Shown here: positions 1-6,666 of the stretch, piece by piece | Position numbering within the stretch: the stretch's first letter is position 1 | Layout: every line of letters starts with the position of its first letter | Position numbers and translations under genes: made by a program | Assembly (NCBI GenBank): GCA_017643585.1 | Contig: JAEPND010000004.1 | Location: forward strand, 62,001 to 126,000 | Length of the DNA stretch: 64,000 bases | Direction of reading: 5' to 3' | DNA from: Maricaulis sp. | GTDB taxonomy: Bacteria; Pseudomonadota; Alphaproteobacteria; Caulobacterales; Maricaulaceae | The notes under the pieces: generated by a model | Told to the model about the DNA's origin: nothing | The model's input: the letters and a program-made list of their open reading frames with translations, nothing else | The model's database searches: none

Positions 1-1259
1 GCAAAACCGGCCAGCTGATCGAGCAGCGGGTGGGTCTGCGGCGTGGCACCGTCAACATAACGACCGATAAAGCCCCACATCACATCGGTGTTGTGAGCGC
101 TGGCGGCAGAGGCCAGGTTCAGCATCAGGGCGAAATTGATCGGCGAGGCTTCCGCAGGCGGATTGCCGCCATGGATGTGCCAGGACGGGTTTTCCAGCTG
201 CTTGGCTTCATCCTGGCCGGCATAGGCCGCCAGATGCTGCATGTATTCGTCCACGGCGCGCGGGATGACGTCGAAATAGAGTTTCTTGGCCTGGCGCGGC
301 TTGACGAAATTATAGTAGCTCAGGCTCTCCTGCGGGGCGTATTTCAGCCATTCCTCGACCGACAGCCCATTGCCCTTGGACTTGGAGATCTTCTCGCCCT
401 TCTCATCCAGGAACAGCTCGTAGACAAACTGCGTCGGCGGCTCGGCACCCAGGATTCGGGAGATGCGCGAATAGATCGGCGCATTGGCCTGGTGGTCCTT
501 GCCGAACATCTCGAAATCAACGCCCAGCGCCGCCCAGCGCATGCCAAAATCCGGCTTCCACTGCAGCTTCACATTCCCGCCGGTGACCGGAACGGTGAAT
601 TCCTGGCCGTTTTCATCGTCAAAGGTGATCGTGCCCGCCTTGGCATCGACAGACTTCATCGGCACATAGAGCACGTGACCGGTTTCCGGGTGGATCGGCA
701 GGAAGGGCGAATAGGTCGCCTGGCGTTCCTCACCCAGCGTCGGGAGCATCACTTTCATGATGTCTTCATACTTCTCCGCCGCCTTGAGCAGCATCGCGTC
801 AAAGGCACCGGACTTGTAGAGCTCGGTCGCCGACTTGAACTCATAGAAGAAGCCGAAACTGTCGAGGAAGGCGCGCAGGCGCGCATTCATGTGATGGCCG
901 AAACTCTCATGCGTGCCGTACGGGTCCGGCACCACGGTCAGCGGCATCTGCAGGTATTCCGACAGCATCTCCTGCTGGGGCAGATTGTCCGGCACCTTGC
1001 GCATGCCATCCATATCGTCCGAGACACAGATCAGATGCGTCTCATAGGCCCCGCCCGTCAGCTCTTCAAACGCCCGGCGAACCATGGAGGTACGCACCAC
1101 CTCGCCAAAGGTTCCCATGTGCGGAAGGCCCGACGGCCCATAGCCGGTCTCGAACACGACCGGCCCGGATTTTCGACCCAGCTTGTCCAGCCGCTTTTTC
1201 AGCAGGCGCGCTTGTTCAAACGGCCAGGCTTTAGCGTTTTGGGCAAGATCGGTGGACAT
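1..1259 (-). CDS. lysK: Lysyl-tRNA synthetase, class I (5' part; runs off left edge)
   Basis: Charges tRNA-Lys with lysine in the cytoplasm. About 419 codons are visible from the ATG at 1257-1259 (protein starts [14 protein letters not shown]); the 3' end lies outside the window. The class I signature is present near residues 38-52 ([16 protein letters not shown], an HIGH-type motif) and the KMSKS-type loop reads KISKSKGNG at about 370-392. Class I LysRS is typical of archaea, spirochaetes and most alphaproteobacteria, whereas other bacteria generally use class II. The neighbouring gene on the other strand is divergent, 308 bases away. Identification is firm. Confidence 0.95.
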   Translation of the reverse strand, partial: MSTDLAQNAKAWPFEQARLLKKRLDKLGRKSGPVVFETGYGPSGLPHMGTFGEVVRTSMVRRAFEELTGGAYETHLICVSDDMDGMRKVPDNLPQQEMLSEYLQMPLTVVPDPYGTHESFGHHMNARLRAFLDSFGFFYEFKSATELYKSGAFDAMLLKAAEKYEDIMKVMLPTLGEERQATYSPFLPIHPETGHVLYVPMKSVDAKAGTITFDDENGQEFTVPVTGGNVKLQWKPDFGMRWAALGVDFEMFGKDHQANAPIYSRISRILGAEPPTQFVYELFLDEKGEKISKSKGNGLSVEEWLKYAPQESLSYYNFVKPRQAKKLYFDVIPRAVDEYMQHLAAYAGQDEAKQLENPSWHIHGGNPPAEASPINFALMLNLASAASAHNTDVMWGFIGRYVDGATPQTHPLLDQLAGF

Positions 1260-1567
1260 GGGATCGGTCTTTCTATTGTTGCATTGCGGAAAACATCGCG
1301 AGGTAGAGGGGATGGGGCAAAGCGTCAAGCGTGGGGGTTGTGGGAGTGGGTTGGTCTTCAGGCGCCAAACTTCTCACCAACACACTTCCCCCGCATTCAT
1401 TGCGGGGCCTCGCATACGGTAGAGAGCTGCGCTGCTGTGCCGCCACCTCGGCACGAGGCCTGGGGAATTAGGCAAGTATTCGGTGGAACATACGGACAGA
1501 TTGGCGTTAGTTTTAGGTCCCCTGGTATCCACGGTTGGTCATTCAATCCGGAGCTTCGGAGGAGAAG
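1260..1567. other. Intergenic region between lysK and a small membrane gene
   Basis: Divergent spacer that should hold promoters for both flanking genes. A short inverted repeat (CCCCGCA, 5-base loop, TGCGGGG) lies near 1386-1405 without a following T run, so it does not look like a terminator. I see no convincing coding frame. Confidence 0.4.
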
Positions 1568-1879
1568 GTGCCCGCTCAAATTGTCGTCGTAGTCCTGTCG
1601 ACGTTCATTTTCCTTGGCATTGTTCGTGCCTACATCTCCATTGCCAGGACTGCGCGCCGATGCGCGTCTGCGAAAGGCCGATTTGCCGCCGCACTTTTGG
1701 CCTATTTTGTACTCGTTGGGTCTGCGTTTGGTTTCGGGTTGATCTTCGAACGCGTTGGGTACTCCGGCGAGACCTTAGTTCTAGTCTGGGTCATGTTCTT
1801 CATCGCTGCCCTGGTTCTTGGGAAGATACTATTCCTCAACAATGAGCAATACTCGACATTGTTTGAGAGAAAGCCCTGA
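1568..1879 (+). CDS. Small three-helix membrane protein, unknown function
   Basis: About 103 residues from the GTG at 1568, chosen because GGAGGAG (1558-1564) lies just upstream; an in-frame ATG at 1535 is the alternative. Three hydrophobic stretches are visible: VVVVLSTFIFLGIV near the N-terminus, FAAALLAYFVLVGSAFGFG in the middle and VLVWVMFFIAALVLGKILF near the end. No family is recognised. The gene and flanks are visibly poorer in G+C than the neighbouring genes, which could mean recent acquisition or weak selection. It stands alone, with 578 bases before the next gene. Confidence 0.5.
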   Translation: MPAQIVVVVLSTFIFLGIVRAYISIARTARRCASAKGRFAAALLAYFVLVGSAFGFGLIFERVGYSGETLVLVWVMFFIAALVLGKILFLNNEQYSTLFERKP

Positions 1880-2084
1880 GCTTGAACGATCTTCGGAGCG
1901 TGATTGGAGAATACAGGGGCACACGCCTCTATTCGAGATAGGCGACACGAGAACCAAGGAAACTTCGCCACCCGCCCCGTTGCACCTGCAACACACTTTC
2001 AGCCCCCAATTCACCTGTGATAACGCCACCATGTGTTAAATTCGCCACAGACGCGATTTTCGATGCCACAGGTCAAATTTTATA
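1880..2084. other. Non-coding stretch upstream of the candidate RNA
   Basis: First part of a 578-base gap before rtcB. It is relatively A+T rich, with no open frame with a plausible ribosome binding site and no clear repeat. I see nothing definite in it. Confidence 0.3.
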
Positions 2085-2113
2085 CTTGCCGCCTTGAATA
2101 TGCTCATTCATAA
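2085..2113 (+). promoter_or_regulatory. Candidate promoter of the structured RNA
   Basis: CTTGCC at 2085-2090 and TCATAA at 2108-2113 are separated by 17 bases. The -35 resembles the alphaproteobacterial CTTGAC; the -10 is weak. It is proposed mainly because it would start a transcript near 2120 that ends at the strong terminator at 2288-2320. Confidence 0.25.
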
Positions 2114-2119
2114 GCGGGT

Positions 2120-2320
2120 TTCCTATTAACCGAACGCCCCGCGTGGGCGCTGAACCCGAGACAAAGATGCGCGTAGTGCAGACGACATATCGCCTCTTTA
2201 TTCAGCCGACCTGGCTGAATGAGTTCGCGCACGCGGAGGGTACCGCGCTCACTCGGTAGACTGTTCCCCCACAGTCCCGGTGACCCGCCCTCCCAAGCGC
2301 TGCTTGAGGAGGGTTTTTTT
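2120..2320 (+). ncRNA. Candidate structured non-coding RNA ending in an intrinsic terminator
   Basis: No coding frame is convincing here, but consecutive hairpins are. ATTCAGCC (2200-2207) pairs perfectly with GGCTGAAT (2213-2220); CGCGG (2232-2236) pairs with CCGCG (2243-2247); ACTGT (2260-2264) pairs with ACAGT (2271-2275), nested in a weaker outer stem (2250-2256 with 2276-2282). A strong terminator follows immediately. Together these suggest a trans-acting small RNA or a terminated leader RNA. I do not recognise it as 6S, SRP, RNase P, tmRNA or a riboswitch class I know. Its 5' end is a guess. Confidence 0.4.
2288..2320 (+). terminator. Strong intrinsic terminator
   Basis: CCCTCC plus CAAGC (2288-2298) pairs with GCTTG plus GGAGGG (2302-2313) around a GCT loop with one bulged A, followed by seven T (2314-2320). 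It ends the candidate RNA and separates it from rtcB. Confidence 0.85.
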
Positions 2321-2366
2321 GTTCTGATCGCCTCTCCCCCCACACCCGGCGGTCAGGACATGAGAA

Positions 2367-2399
2367 GGGAGGGGTCGTGCCCCCAACACGGCCCCTCCC
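2367..2399 (+). promoter_or_regulatory. 13-bp hairpin in the rtcB upstream region
   Basis: GGGAGGGG-T-CGTG (2367-2379) pairs with CACG-G-CCCCTCCC (2387-2399) around a 7-base loop (CCCCCAA); the only non-Watson-Crick pair is a T.G wobble. No T run follows, so it is not a standard terminator. It could be an RNA structure in the rtcB leader or a DNA site. Confidence 0.5.
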
Positions 2400-2434
2400 A
2401 TATTCGCCTCGCTTTATCGCCAAAACCAGAAAGG

Positions 2435-2449
2435 CCCCTCGTCGAGGGG
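2435..2449 (+). promoter_or_regulatory. Hairpin that hides the rtcB ribosome binding site
   Basis: CCCCTC (2435-2440) pairs perfectly with GAGGGG (2444-2449) around GTC. The second arm is the only Shine-Dalgarno-like sequence before the ATG at 2458 (7-8 bases away), so folding would block translation initiation. Confidence 0.5.
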
Positions 2450-2457
2450 AAAGTGTC

Positions 2458-3669
2458 ATGTCGACGCAATACGAAGCGATTGAAACATCGTGTGGACATA
2501 TCAAGGCCTGGACCAAGGGCGTGCCGGTGGATGACAGCGCGATTGAACAACTGCGCAATGTCGCCGGCCTGCCCTTCATCCACCGCCATGTCGCTGCCAT
2601 GCCGGACGTTCATTTCGGGCGTGGTGCGACGGTTGGATCGGTGATCCCGACCAAGGGCGCGATTATCCCGGCTGCCGTCGGGGTGGATATCGGTTGTGGA
2701 ATGATGGCCATTCGCACCAGTCTCGAGGCCCGGAACCTACCGGACAATCTCAGGAAAACCCGCGACGCCATCGAGGCCGCCATCCCTGTCGGAAACGGCA
2801 AGGGCGGCGACCACCGCATTGCGCCCAGCTCGACCGGCACCCGCCTCAAGGCGTCCGGCCTGATAGAGCGTCTGGATCTGATCAAGGCGAAACATCGCAA
2901 GATCGGAACTCACAAGGTGGATGGCCAGCTGGGCACCCTGGGTGGCGGCAACCACTTCATCGAGCTTTGCCTGGATGAAGCGGACCGTGTCTGGGTGATG
3001 CTGCACTCCGGCTCTCGCGGAACCGGGAACATGATTGGGCAATACTTCATCTCCCGTGCGCGGGAAGAGCTGGCGCGGCGTGTTCTGGACTTCCACGTGC
3101 CGGACAAGGACCTCGCCTTCCTCGTGGAGGGCGAGGAGTTGTTCGACGACTATGTCGAGGCGGTGGGCTGGGCCCAGGATTATGCTCGCGAGAACCGCGA
3201 AGCCATGATGGAGCGCACACTCATGGCGCTTCGCAAGACACTCGGCCGGTTCAAGACGGACAAGGCGGCGGTGAACTGTCACCACAATTATGTGGAACAG
3301 GAACATCACTTTGGCGCGGATGTCTGGCTGACCCGGAAGGGGGCTGTATCAGCGCGCGAGGGCGAGCTCGGCATCATTCCGGGCTCCATGGGTGCACGCT
3401 CCTACATCGTGCGCGGCAAGGGCGTGGCCGAGAGCTTCTGCTCCTGTTCGCACGGCGCAGGCCGGGTGATGTCGCGGGCGGCAGCCAAGCAGACCTTCAC
3501 CCTCTCTGATCACCGCAAGGCGACGGAGGGTGTGGAGTGCCGGAAAGATGCCGGCGTCATCGATGAAACGCCGATGGCCTACAAGGACATCGACGCGGTG
3601 ATGGCGGCCCAGTCCGAGCTGGTGGACATCGTCCACACGCTGAAACAGGTGGTTTGTGTGAAAGGGTAG
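2458..3669 (+). CDS. rtcB: RtcB family RNA-splicing ligase
   Basis: Joins RNA ends carrying 2',3'-cyclic phosphate or 3'-phosphate to 5'-OH using GTP and divalent metal; in bacteria it is linked to RNA repair. The protein is 403 residues from the ATG at 2458. Family motifs are clear: VGVDIGCG (residues 74-81, metal-binding Asp and Cys), GTLGGGNHFIEL, HSGSRGTGN, CHHNYVEQE, GSMGARSYIV, and SHGAGR near 331-336 whose His (about 332) should carry GMP. No rtcA or rtcR is adjacent in the window. The leader contains two hairpins, one covering the ribosome binding site. A small gene follows 35 bases downstream. Confidence 0.95.
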   Translation: MSTQYEAIETSCGHIKAWTKGVPVDDSAIEQLRNVAGLPFIHRHVAAMPDVHFGRGATVGSVIPTKGAIIPAAVGVDIGCGMMAIRTSLEARNLPDNLRKTRDAIEAAIPVGNGKGGDHRIAPSSTGTRLKASGLIERLDLIKAKHRKIGTHKVDGQLGTLGGGNHFIELCLDEADRVWVMLHSGSRGTGNMIGQYFISRAREELARRVLDFHVPDKDLAFLVEGEELFDDYVEAVGWAQDYARENREAMMERTLMALRKTLGRFKTDKAAVNCHHNYVEQEHHFGADVWLTRKGAVSAREGELGIIPGSMGARSYIVRGKGVAESFCSCSHGAGRVMSRAAAKQTFTLSDHRKATEGVECRKDAGVIDETPMAYKDIDAVMAAQSELVDIVHTLKQVVCVKG

Positions 3670-3704
3670 GGCTACGGCCCTGCCCGCCACCGCAGGAGGC
3701 GATA

Positions 3705-4178
3705 ATGCGCAAGGACATGAACAAGGTCATCGTGGAACGCCCCCGCTGTGGATGGCGAACCCGCAAGCTTAACCGCATGAAGATCAAGCAGGATGGAGAG
3801 AACCAGCCGTCTCGCATCGGCATTCGCCGTCAGCGCGTTACGAATGGCACGCAGACCAAATATCTCAACGAGAACCTGGCGCCCCTCAAACGTTATCTCG
3901 GCAAACAGGTCGGACGCCCCTGGAACAAGGTCTATTCGGAACTGCGGGAAAATGTATCACCCGGCAATGCTGTTCAGATGCACATACTCGAGCATGTCTA
4001 CGACTTTGTCGCCCGCCCGACCCTGGGCAAGGATGACAACTGGCTGTGGCCCCAGCGCTATCGCTGGGCATCGGGCCCGCGCAAGGGCCAGCTCTACATC
4101 CATCCTCGGGACGGGCTGTTGAAACGCCTCAAGCGCGATGTGCAGGCCAGCGAATTCTACTGGCCCGGCGAACGTTAG
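3705..4178 (+). CDS. Hypothetical protein, probably co-transcribed with rtcB
   Basis: A 157-residue basic protein beginning MRKDMNKVIVERPRCGW; AGGAGG at 3694-3699 fixes the ATG at 3705. It has an Arg/Lys-rich N-terminus, a conserved-looking centre (LNENLAPLKRYLGKQVGRPW then NKVYSEL) and an aromatic/basic C-terminus with no membrane segment. From memory, similar proteins with a GRPWxKVxSE core occur in other bacteria, but I cannot name a domain. The charge and 35-base spacing from rtcB suggest an RNA-related partner, which is inference only. Confidence 0.75.
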   Translation: MRKDMNKVIVERPRCGWRTRKLNRMKIKQDGENQPSRIGIRRQRVTNGTQTKYLNENLAPLKRYLGKQVGRPWNKVYSELRENVSPGNAVQMHILEHVYDFVARPTLGKDDNWLWPQRYRWASGPRKGQLYIHPRDGLLKRLKRDVQASEFYWPGER

Positions 4179-4310
4179 AAAAAGCTCAGTTTCCGGCGAC
4201 GGAAACGCCGGAGCTCAGCGTTGAATGAATGTCGGGCCGGAAGAAGCGCCGGTCCGCGACGCATGTACCCCGAGCCGGTTCCTTCCCCCCGAACCCAAGG
4301 GCCGGTCTCA

Positions 4311-4345
4311 CGCGGGGAGGTGTTTCCCCATCTCACCTCCCCGCG
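4311..4345. terminator. 12-bp inverted repeat between convergent genes
   Basis: CGCGGGGAGGTG (4311-4322) and CACCTCCCCGCG (4334-4345) are a perfect inverted repeat with an 11-base loop. It lies between the rtcB-linked gene and the end of the XRE gene. There is no T run on either strand, so termination is likely but not certain. Confidence 0.45.
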
Positions 4346-4346
4346 C

Positions 4347-4547
4347 TCATGCTTCGACCTCGTCGTCGAAAATCTCCTCGATCTTCAGCTTGAATACGCG
4401 TCCGATCTTGAAGGCCAGTGGCAGGGAGGGGTCATACTTGCCGGTTTCCAGGGCGTTGACCGTCTGGCGCGAGACGTCGAGATGGTCGGCAAGTGCTTGC
4501 TGCGACCACCCCTGCTGTGCCCGTAGTTCACGCAAGCGGTTCTTCAT
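4347..4547 (-). CDS. Small XRE-family transcriptional regulator
   Basis: A 66-residue protein that is almost entirely one helix-turn-helix domain: RLRELRAQQGWSQQALADHL, then VSRQTVNALETGKYDPSLPL, ending in an acidic tail (IEEIFDDEVEA). It belongs to the compact YozG-like group that often pairs with small membrane proteins. It is the last gene of a three-gene operon, overlapping the gene before it by 4 bases. Three 16-bp inverted repeats covering the operon promoter (5225-5280) are its likely binding sites, so it probably represses its own operon. Confidence 0.85.
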   Translation of the reverse strand: MKNRLRELRAQQGWSQQALADHLDVSRQTVNALETGKYDPSLPLAFKIGRVFKLKIEEIFDDEVEA

Positions 4548-4954
4548 CGCACTTGCGCCTGTTGAACCAGGGACGCAATCGAGTGCGCGACGGCGGCAAT
4601 GGGCAGGAGCATCGTCATGTTGAGCGGCTCCATAAGCCCGTACACTTCAGCAACGCCCAGAACTGCCCCTGCCAGCAACAGGACCAAGGCGGCGACGGCG
4701 GCAGCCCGGACCTGCATGCGCGCCAGCATCTCATCGATATTGCGCACATAGCGCACGACTTCATAGCCGTAGACGAAGAGTGGCAGGCAGGTCAGCAGAA
4801 CCAGCGGCCAGGCGGCAAGCGCGGACCAGTCATTGCGAGAGGGATCGAGCAGCTTGTCGATCGCAACAACCGCTGCCGTGAACGCCATGATTGCAACCAG
4901 GGTCCGCCAGAAATAGCGCCGACTGACCGATTGCGCGCGGGATTGCTCGCTCAT
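4544..4954 (-). CDS. Four-helix membrane protein, unknown function
   Basis: 136 residues with about four hydrophobic segments: TLVAIMAFTAAVVAI, AAWPLVLLTCLPLFVYGY, AAVAALVLLLAGAVLGVAEVY and MTMLLPIAAVAHSIASLV. A charged loop (EVVRYVRNIDEMLARMQVR) sits between helices two and three. No catalytic motif is visible. It overlaps both neighbours by 4 bases and is translationally coupled to the XRE regulator. Such membrane-protein plus XRE pairs are widespread; what they sense is unknown to me. Confidence 0.75.
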   Translation of the reverse strand: MSEQSRAQSVSRRYFWRTLVAIMAFTAAVVAIDKLLDPSRNDWSALAAWPLVLLTCLPLFVYGYEVVRYVRNIDEMLARMQVRAAAVAALVLLLAGAVLGVAEVYGLMEPLNMTMLLPIAAVAHSIASLVQQAQVR

Positions 4955-5205
4955 CGCTGACGACGAAAGACCAGGCTGAAGATGCGCACCAGCGCCATCG
5001 TGCCCAGGATGAACACCGTCAACCCGGCCGCTTTCATTTCCGAACTCAGCTCACCCACCACATAGCGCACCTGCTCGAGCACGGGCCCGGCCAGACCGAC
5101 CAGAAAGATCGCCGGCAGGAATACGGCGGCAAAAACCAGGATGGAAACCAGCGTCGGCGGCTCGCCCGCAGCTTCCAGATCATTGAACCAGTCGCGAAAT
5201 GTCAT
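4951..5205 (-). CDS. Two-helix small membrane protein, first gene of XRE operon
   Basis: 84 residues, MTFRDWFNDLEAAGEPP followed by two membrane segments (TLVSILVFAAVFLPAIFLVGLAG and AGLTVFILGTMALVRIFSLVF) and a basic end (RRQR). AGGAGAA lies 8 bases before the ATG. It is the promoter-proximal gene and overlaps the next by 4 bases. No family is recognised. Confidence 0.7.
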   Translation of the reverse strand: MTFRDWFNDLEAAGEPPTLVSILVFAAVFLPAIFLVGLAGPVLEQVRYVVGELSSEMKAAGLTVFILGTMALVRIFSLVFRRQR

Positions 5206-5224
5206 GTGTCCATTCTCCTATTGA

Positions 5225-5280
5225 GTAAAGCGTGCTTTACAAGATGGTGTAAAATACACTTTACGTCAAGCTCGCTTTAC
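5225..5280 (-). promoter_or_regulatory. Promoter with three 16-bp operators for the XRE operon
   Basis: Three consecutive 16-bp inverted repeats share GTAAA...TTTAC arms: GTAAAGCGTGCTTTAC (5225-5240), GTAAAATACACTTTAC (5249-5264) and GTCAAGCTCGCTTTAC (5265-5280, one arm mismatch). Reading the minus strand, a -35 TTGACG (5269-5264) and a weak -10 CATCTT (5246-5241) are 17 bases apart. One operator covers the -35, one fills the spacer and one lies at the start site: textbook repression geometry. Confidence 0.75.
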
Positions 5281-5345
5281 ATGCCAACTCAAAACAAAAG
5301 GGGCCGCTTGCACGACCCCTTTCTCAAGAAATTGTTTTGAAACAA

Positions 5346-6002
5346 TTATTCTGCTGACTCGGAGACCTTGTTGGGCTGTTTCGTCACCCGCAGATACGGC
5401 TTGATCTTGTTGTAGCCGGCCGGGAAAAGCGTATCGGCTTCCGCGTCGGAGATCGACGGAACCACGATGACATCATCACCATCGGTCCAGTTGACCGGCG
5501 TCGCCACCTTGTACTCATCGGTCAGCTGAAGGCTGTCGAGCAGGCGCAGTACTTCATCGAAATTGCGGCCGGCGCTCGGCGGATAGGTGAAGGTCGCGCG
5601 GATCTTCTTGTTCGGATCGATGACATAGACCGAGCGAACGGTGACTTTCGGATCGGCGTTCGGGTGGATCATCTGGTACAGGCCGGCGACCGTGCGGTCG
5701 ACATCGGCGATGATCGGGAAGTTCATGGAAACATTCTGCGTTTCCTCGATATCCTTGATCCAACCATTATGGTCTTCAACGCTGTCGACAGACAGGGCGA
5801 TGGCTTTGGCATTGCGCTTGGCGAATTCATCTTTCAGCTTGGCTGTATAGCCCAGCTCGGTCGTGCACACCGGGGTGTAATCGGCCGGGTGGGAGAAAAA
5901 GATCACCCAGTTGTCACCAATCCATTCGTGGAAATTGATATCGCCTTCATTGGTGGCGATGTCGAAATTGGGGGCGGTATCGCCTAACAAGAGACCCATC
6001 AT
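5346..6002 (-). CDS. 1-Cys peroxiredoxin (Prx6 type)
   Basis: Reduces hydrogen peroxide and organic peroxides in the cytoplasm. 218 residues from the ATG at 6002 (a second ATG follows at once; AGGAG at 6007-6011). The peroxidatic motif HPADYTPVCTTEL places the catalytic Cys near residue 46. The length and the C-terminal domain (TPVNWTDGDDVIVVPSISD) match the Prx6/1-Cys group, not 2-Cys AhpC. It is monocistronic, divergent from sixA across 111 bases. No OxyR gene is nearby. Confidence 0.92.
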   Translation of the reverse strand: MMGLLLGDTAPNFDIATNEGDINFHEWIGDNWVIFFSHPADYTPVCTTELGYTAKLKDEFAKRNAKAIALSVDSVEDHNGWIKDIEETQNVSMNFPIIADVDRTVAGLYQMIHPNADPKVTVRSVYVIDPNKKIRATFTYPPSAGRNFDEVLRLLDSLQLTDEYKVATPVNWTDGDDVIVVPSISDAEADTLFPAGYNKIKPYLRVTKQPNKVSESAE

Positions 6003-6113
6003 GCTCTCCTTGCGTTTGCGAGGGGTAAAAATCAGCGTAGACCTAGGTGCGCCTCTCTCTCGCCGATTACAAGGGGGACGCCATGAGATTTGCGAGTTGT
6101 AAGAAAGGCCGCC

Positions 6114-6602
6114 ATGTCCAAGCTGTTGATCCTGATGCGTCACGCCAAGGCTGTCGACCGGCTTGAAGCGGAAGATGATTTCCAGCGTGGCCTGACCCAG
6201 CGCGGACGAGATGACAGTGTGCGCGCCGGCGAGGTGCTCGCCGCTGCCGGGCTGGAAGTTGATCTCGCACTGGTCTCCCCGGCCTGGCGAACCCGCCAGA
6301 CTTATGACCGGCTGATACCCGCCTTGGGCAATCCGGTCCTGGACGATCCGATGGCGCTCTATCACGCCAGTACGGAAATGCTGGAACGCGCTGTTCTCGA
6401 CGGATTTTCACGTCAGGATCGCATCCTGGTCGTCGGTCACAATCCGGGCATTGGTGGCTTCGCCCACAAGCTTGCCATGGCAGCGGGAAAATCCAGGGAG
6501 CTCCCGGCCGGATATCCAACGGCCGCAGCAGCCGCCTATTTCTTCTCGGACGAACCATTGCAGGCCCCCACGCTCGCCCAGGTTTTCAACCCGAAAGCGT
6601 AA
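6114..6602 (+). CDS. SixA-like histidine phosphatase
   Basis: Histidine phosphatase superfamily, 162 residues from the ATG at 6114. The LILMRHAKA motif near residue 5 holds the catalytic His with its RH pair; LVSPAWRTRQTY carries the second Arg; ILVVGHNPGIG carries the second His. This is the layout of SixA, which removes phosphate from phosphohistidine in signalling or PTS proteins. The substrate here is not shown by the sequence. It is followed 64 bases later by the frameshifted hydrolase gene on the same strand. Confidence 0.85.
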   Translation: MSKLLILMRHAKAVDRLEAEDDFQRGLTQRGRDDSVRAGEVLAAAGLEVDLALVSPAWRTRQTYDRLIPALGNPVLDDPMALYHASTEMLERAVLDGFSRQDRILVVGHNPGIGGFAHKLAMAAGKSRELPAGYPTAAAAAYFFSDEPLQAPTLAQVFNPKA

Positions 6603-6666
6603 TTCTTGCGGATCATTCTCTTCCCGCGCTAAGCTCCGGCCCGGAGCCAGTCGTTGGGGGACGCGG

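Noticed and set aside
1380-1405. Terminator near 1386
   Set aside because: The short stem is not followed by T residues on either strand.
30-1592. Long open frame on the plus strand opposite lysK
   Set aside because: It is the shadow of the class I lysyl-tRNA synthetase gene, whose motifs are clear on the minus strand.
2120-2320. 6S RNA, SRP RNA or tmRNA in the region before rtcB
   Set aside because: The sequence forms consecutive small hairpins and lacks the long bubble-bearing rod of 6S, the SRP core sequence, and any tRNA-like end.
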